Below, piece after piece: positions 5,912 through 6,087 of a DNA stretch of 6,087 nt. Position numbers and translations under genes: made by a program. This DNA is from Paenibacillus sp. (GTDB lineage: Bacteria; Bacillota; Bacilli; Paenibacillales; Paenibacillaceae). Under the pieces are notes generated by a model. That model was given only the letters and a program-made list of their open reading frames with translations, was not told where the DNA came from and did no database searches. The number at the start of each line of letters is the position of its first letter. Positions within the stretch are counted from its first letter, which is position 1. The DNA is taken from positions 1 through 6,087 of the forward strand of contig JAQSXN010000266.1 in the NCBI GenBank assembly GCA_029256665.1, written 5' to 3'.

Positions 5912-6087
5912 ATGTTGACTTATTATCGTATTCAATCGATCGATGACCCTTATTTCCGGCAGCTGCACGACCTTCTTGGCATGATTTTCCCGCCGGAGGA
6001 GGTGCTGGCGTACGAACTGTGGGCAGAGCCGCTTCAAGATCCCGGCATTCATGTTTATGTTGCGCTGCAAGGAGATGAAGTCGTTGG
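5912..6087 (+). CDS. Second, distinct GNAT-like acetyltransferase, N-terminal fragment
   Basis: An open frame starts at ATG 5912 and runs without a stop for 58 complete codons to the window edge. AGGAGG (5895-5900) stands 11 nt upstream, slightly far but a full consensus. The peptide begins MLTYYRIQSIDDPYFRQL, continues through MIFPPEEVLAYE and ends in HVYVALQGDEVVG, which is the typical second and third strands of a GNAT fold just before motif A. The acetyl-CoA loop lies outside the window, so the family call rests on this N-terminal pattern. It is not a duplicate of the preceding GNAT. The 60-bp gap (5852-5911) has no convincing terminator, so the gene may belong to the same transcript. Confidence 0.65.
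   Translation, partial: MLTYYRIQSIDDPYFRQLHDLLGMIFPPEEVLAYELWAEPLQDPGIHVYVALQGDEVV

Overview
The window looks like chromosomal DNA from a Gram-positive, spore-former-like member of the Bacillota, most plausibly Paenibacillus, Cohnella or a relative. This is an inference from three things: strong GGAGG-type ribosome binding sites, sigma-A-like promoters, and protein families resembling Bacillus/Staphylococcus regulators (ArlRS/YkoGH-like) and Bacillus subtilis YhcX. Base composition is balanced to moderately GC-rich. All supported genes lie on the + strand. No RNA gene, insertion sequence, CRISPR array or phage gene was seen.

Layout. (1) Bases 1-271: the C-terminal end of an RlmM-like (FtsJ-fold) RNA methyltransferase. 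(2) Bases 272-461: a 190-bp intergenic region with a good sigma-A promoter overlapping the methyltransferase stop codon. A strong intrinsic terminator follows only about 30 bp downstream, and then a leader with alternative pairings. (3) Bases 462-2114: a soluble 550-residue protein with a complete Hanks-type Ser/Thr kinase domain fused to a MinD/CpaE(TadZ)-like P-loop domain whose Walker lysines are missing. (4) Bases 2115-2256: a 142-bp intergenic region with a sigma-A promoter and a perfect 10-bp inverted repeat in the leader. (5) Bases 2257-5851: a tight four-gene unit of OmpR-family response regulator, membrane histidine kinase, nitrilase-superfamily amidohydrolase and GNAT acetyltransferase. 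It is joined by two ATGA overlaps and one 18-bp gap. (6) Bases 5912-6087: the 5' end of a second, different GNAT-type gene that runs off the window.

How the parts may work together. The response regulator and sensor kinase form a cognate pair that senses an envelope or extracellular cue. The hydrolase and the first GNAT together correspond to the two halves of B. subtilis YhcX, which is a single GNAT-nitrilase fusion. Here the halves are separate genes in the opposite order and are co-transcribed with the two-component system, so that system may control their expression. The Ser/Thr kinase fusion is next door but has its own leader. Any cross-talk with the two-component system is speculation.

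The most unusual items are the kinase/pseudo-ATPase fusion, the split and reordered YhcX pair, and the promoter-terminator leader in front of the kinase gene.
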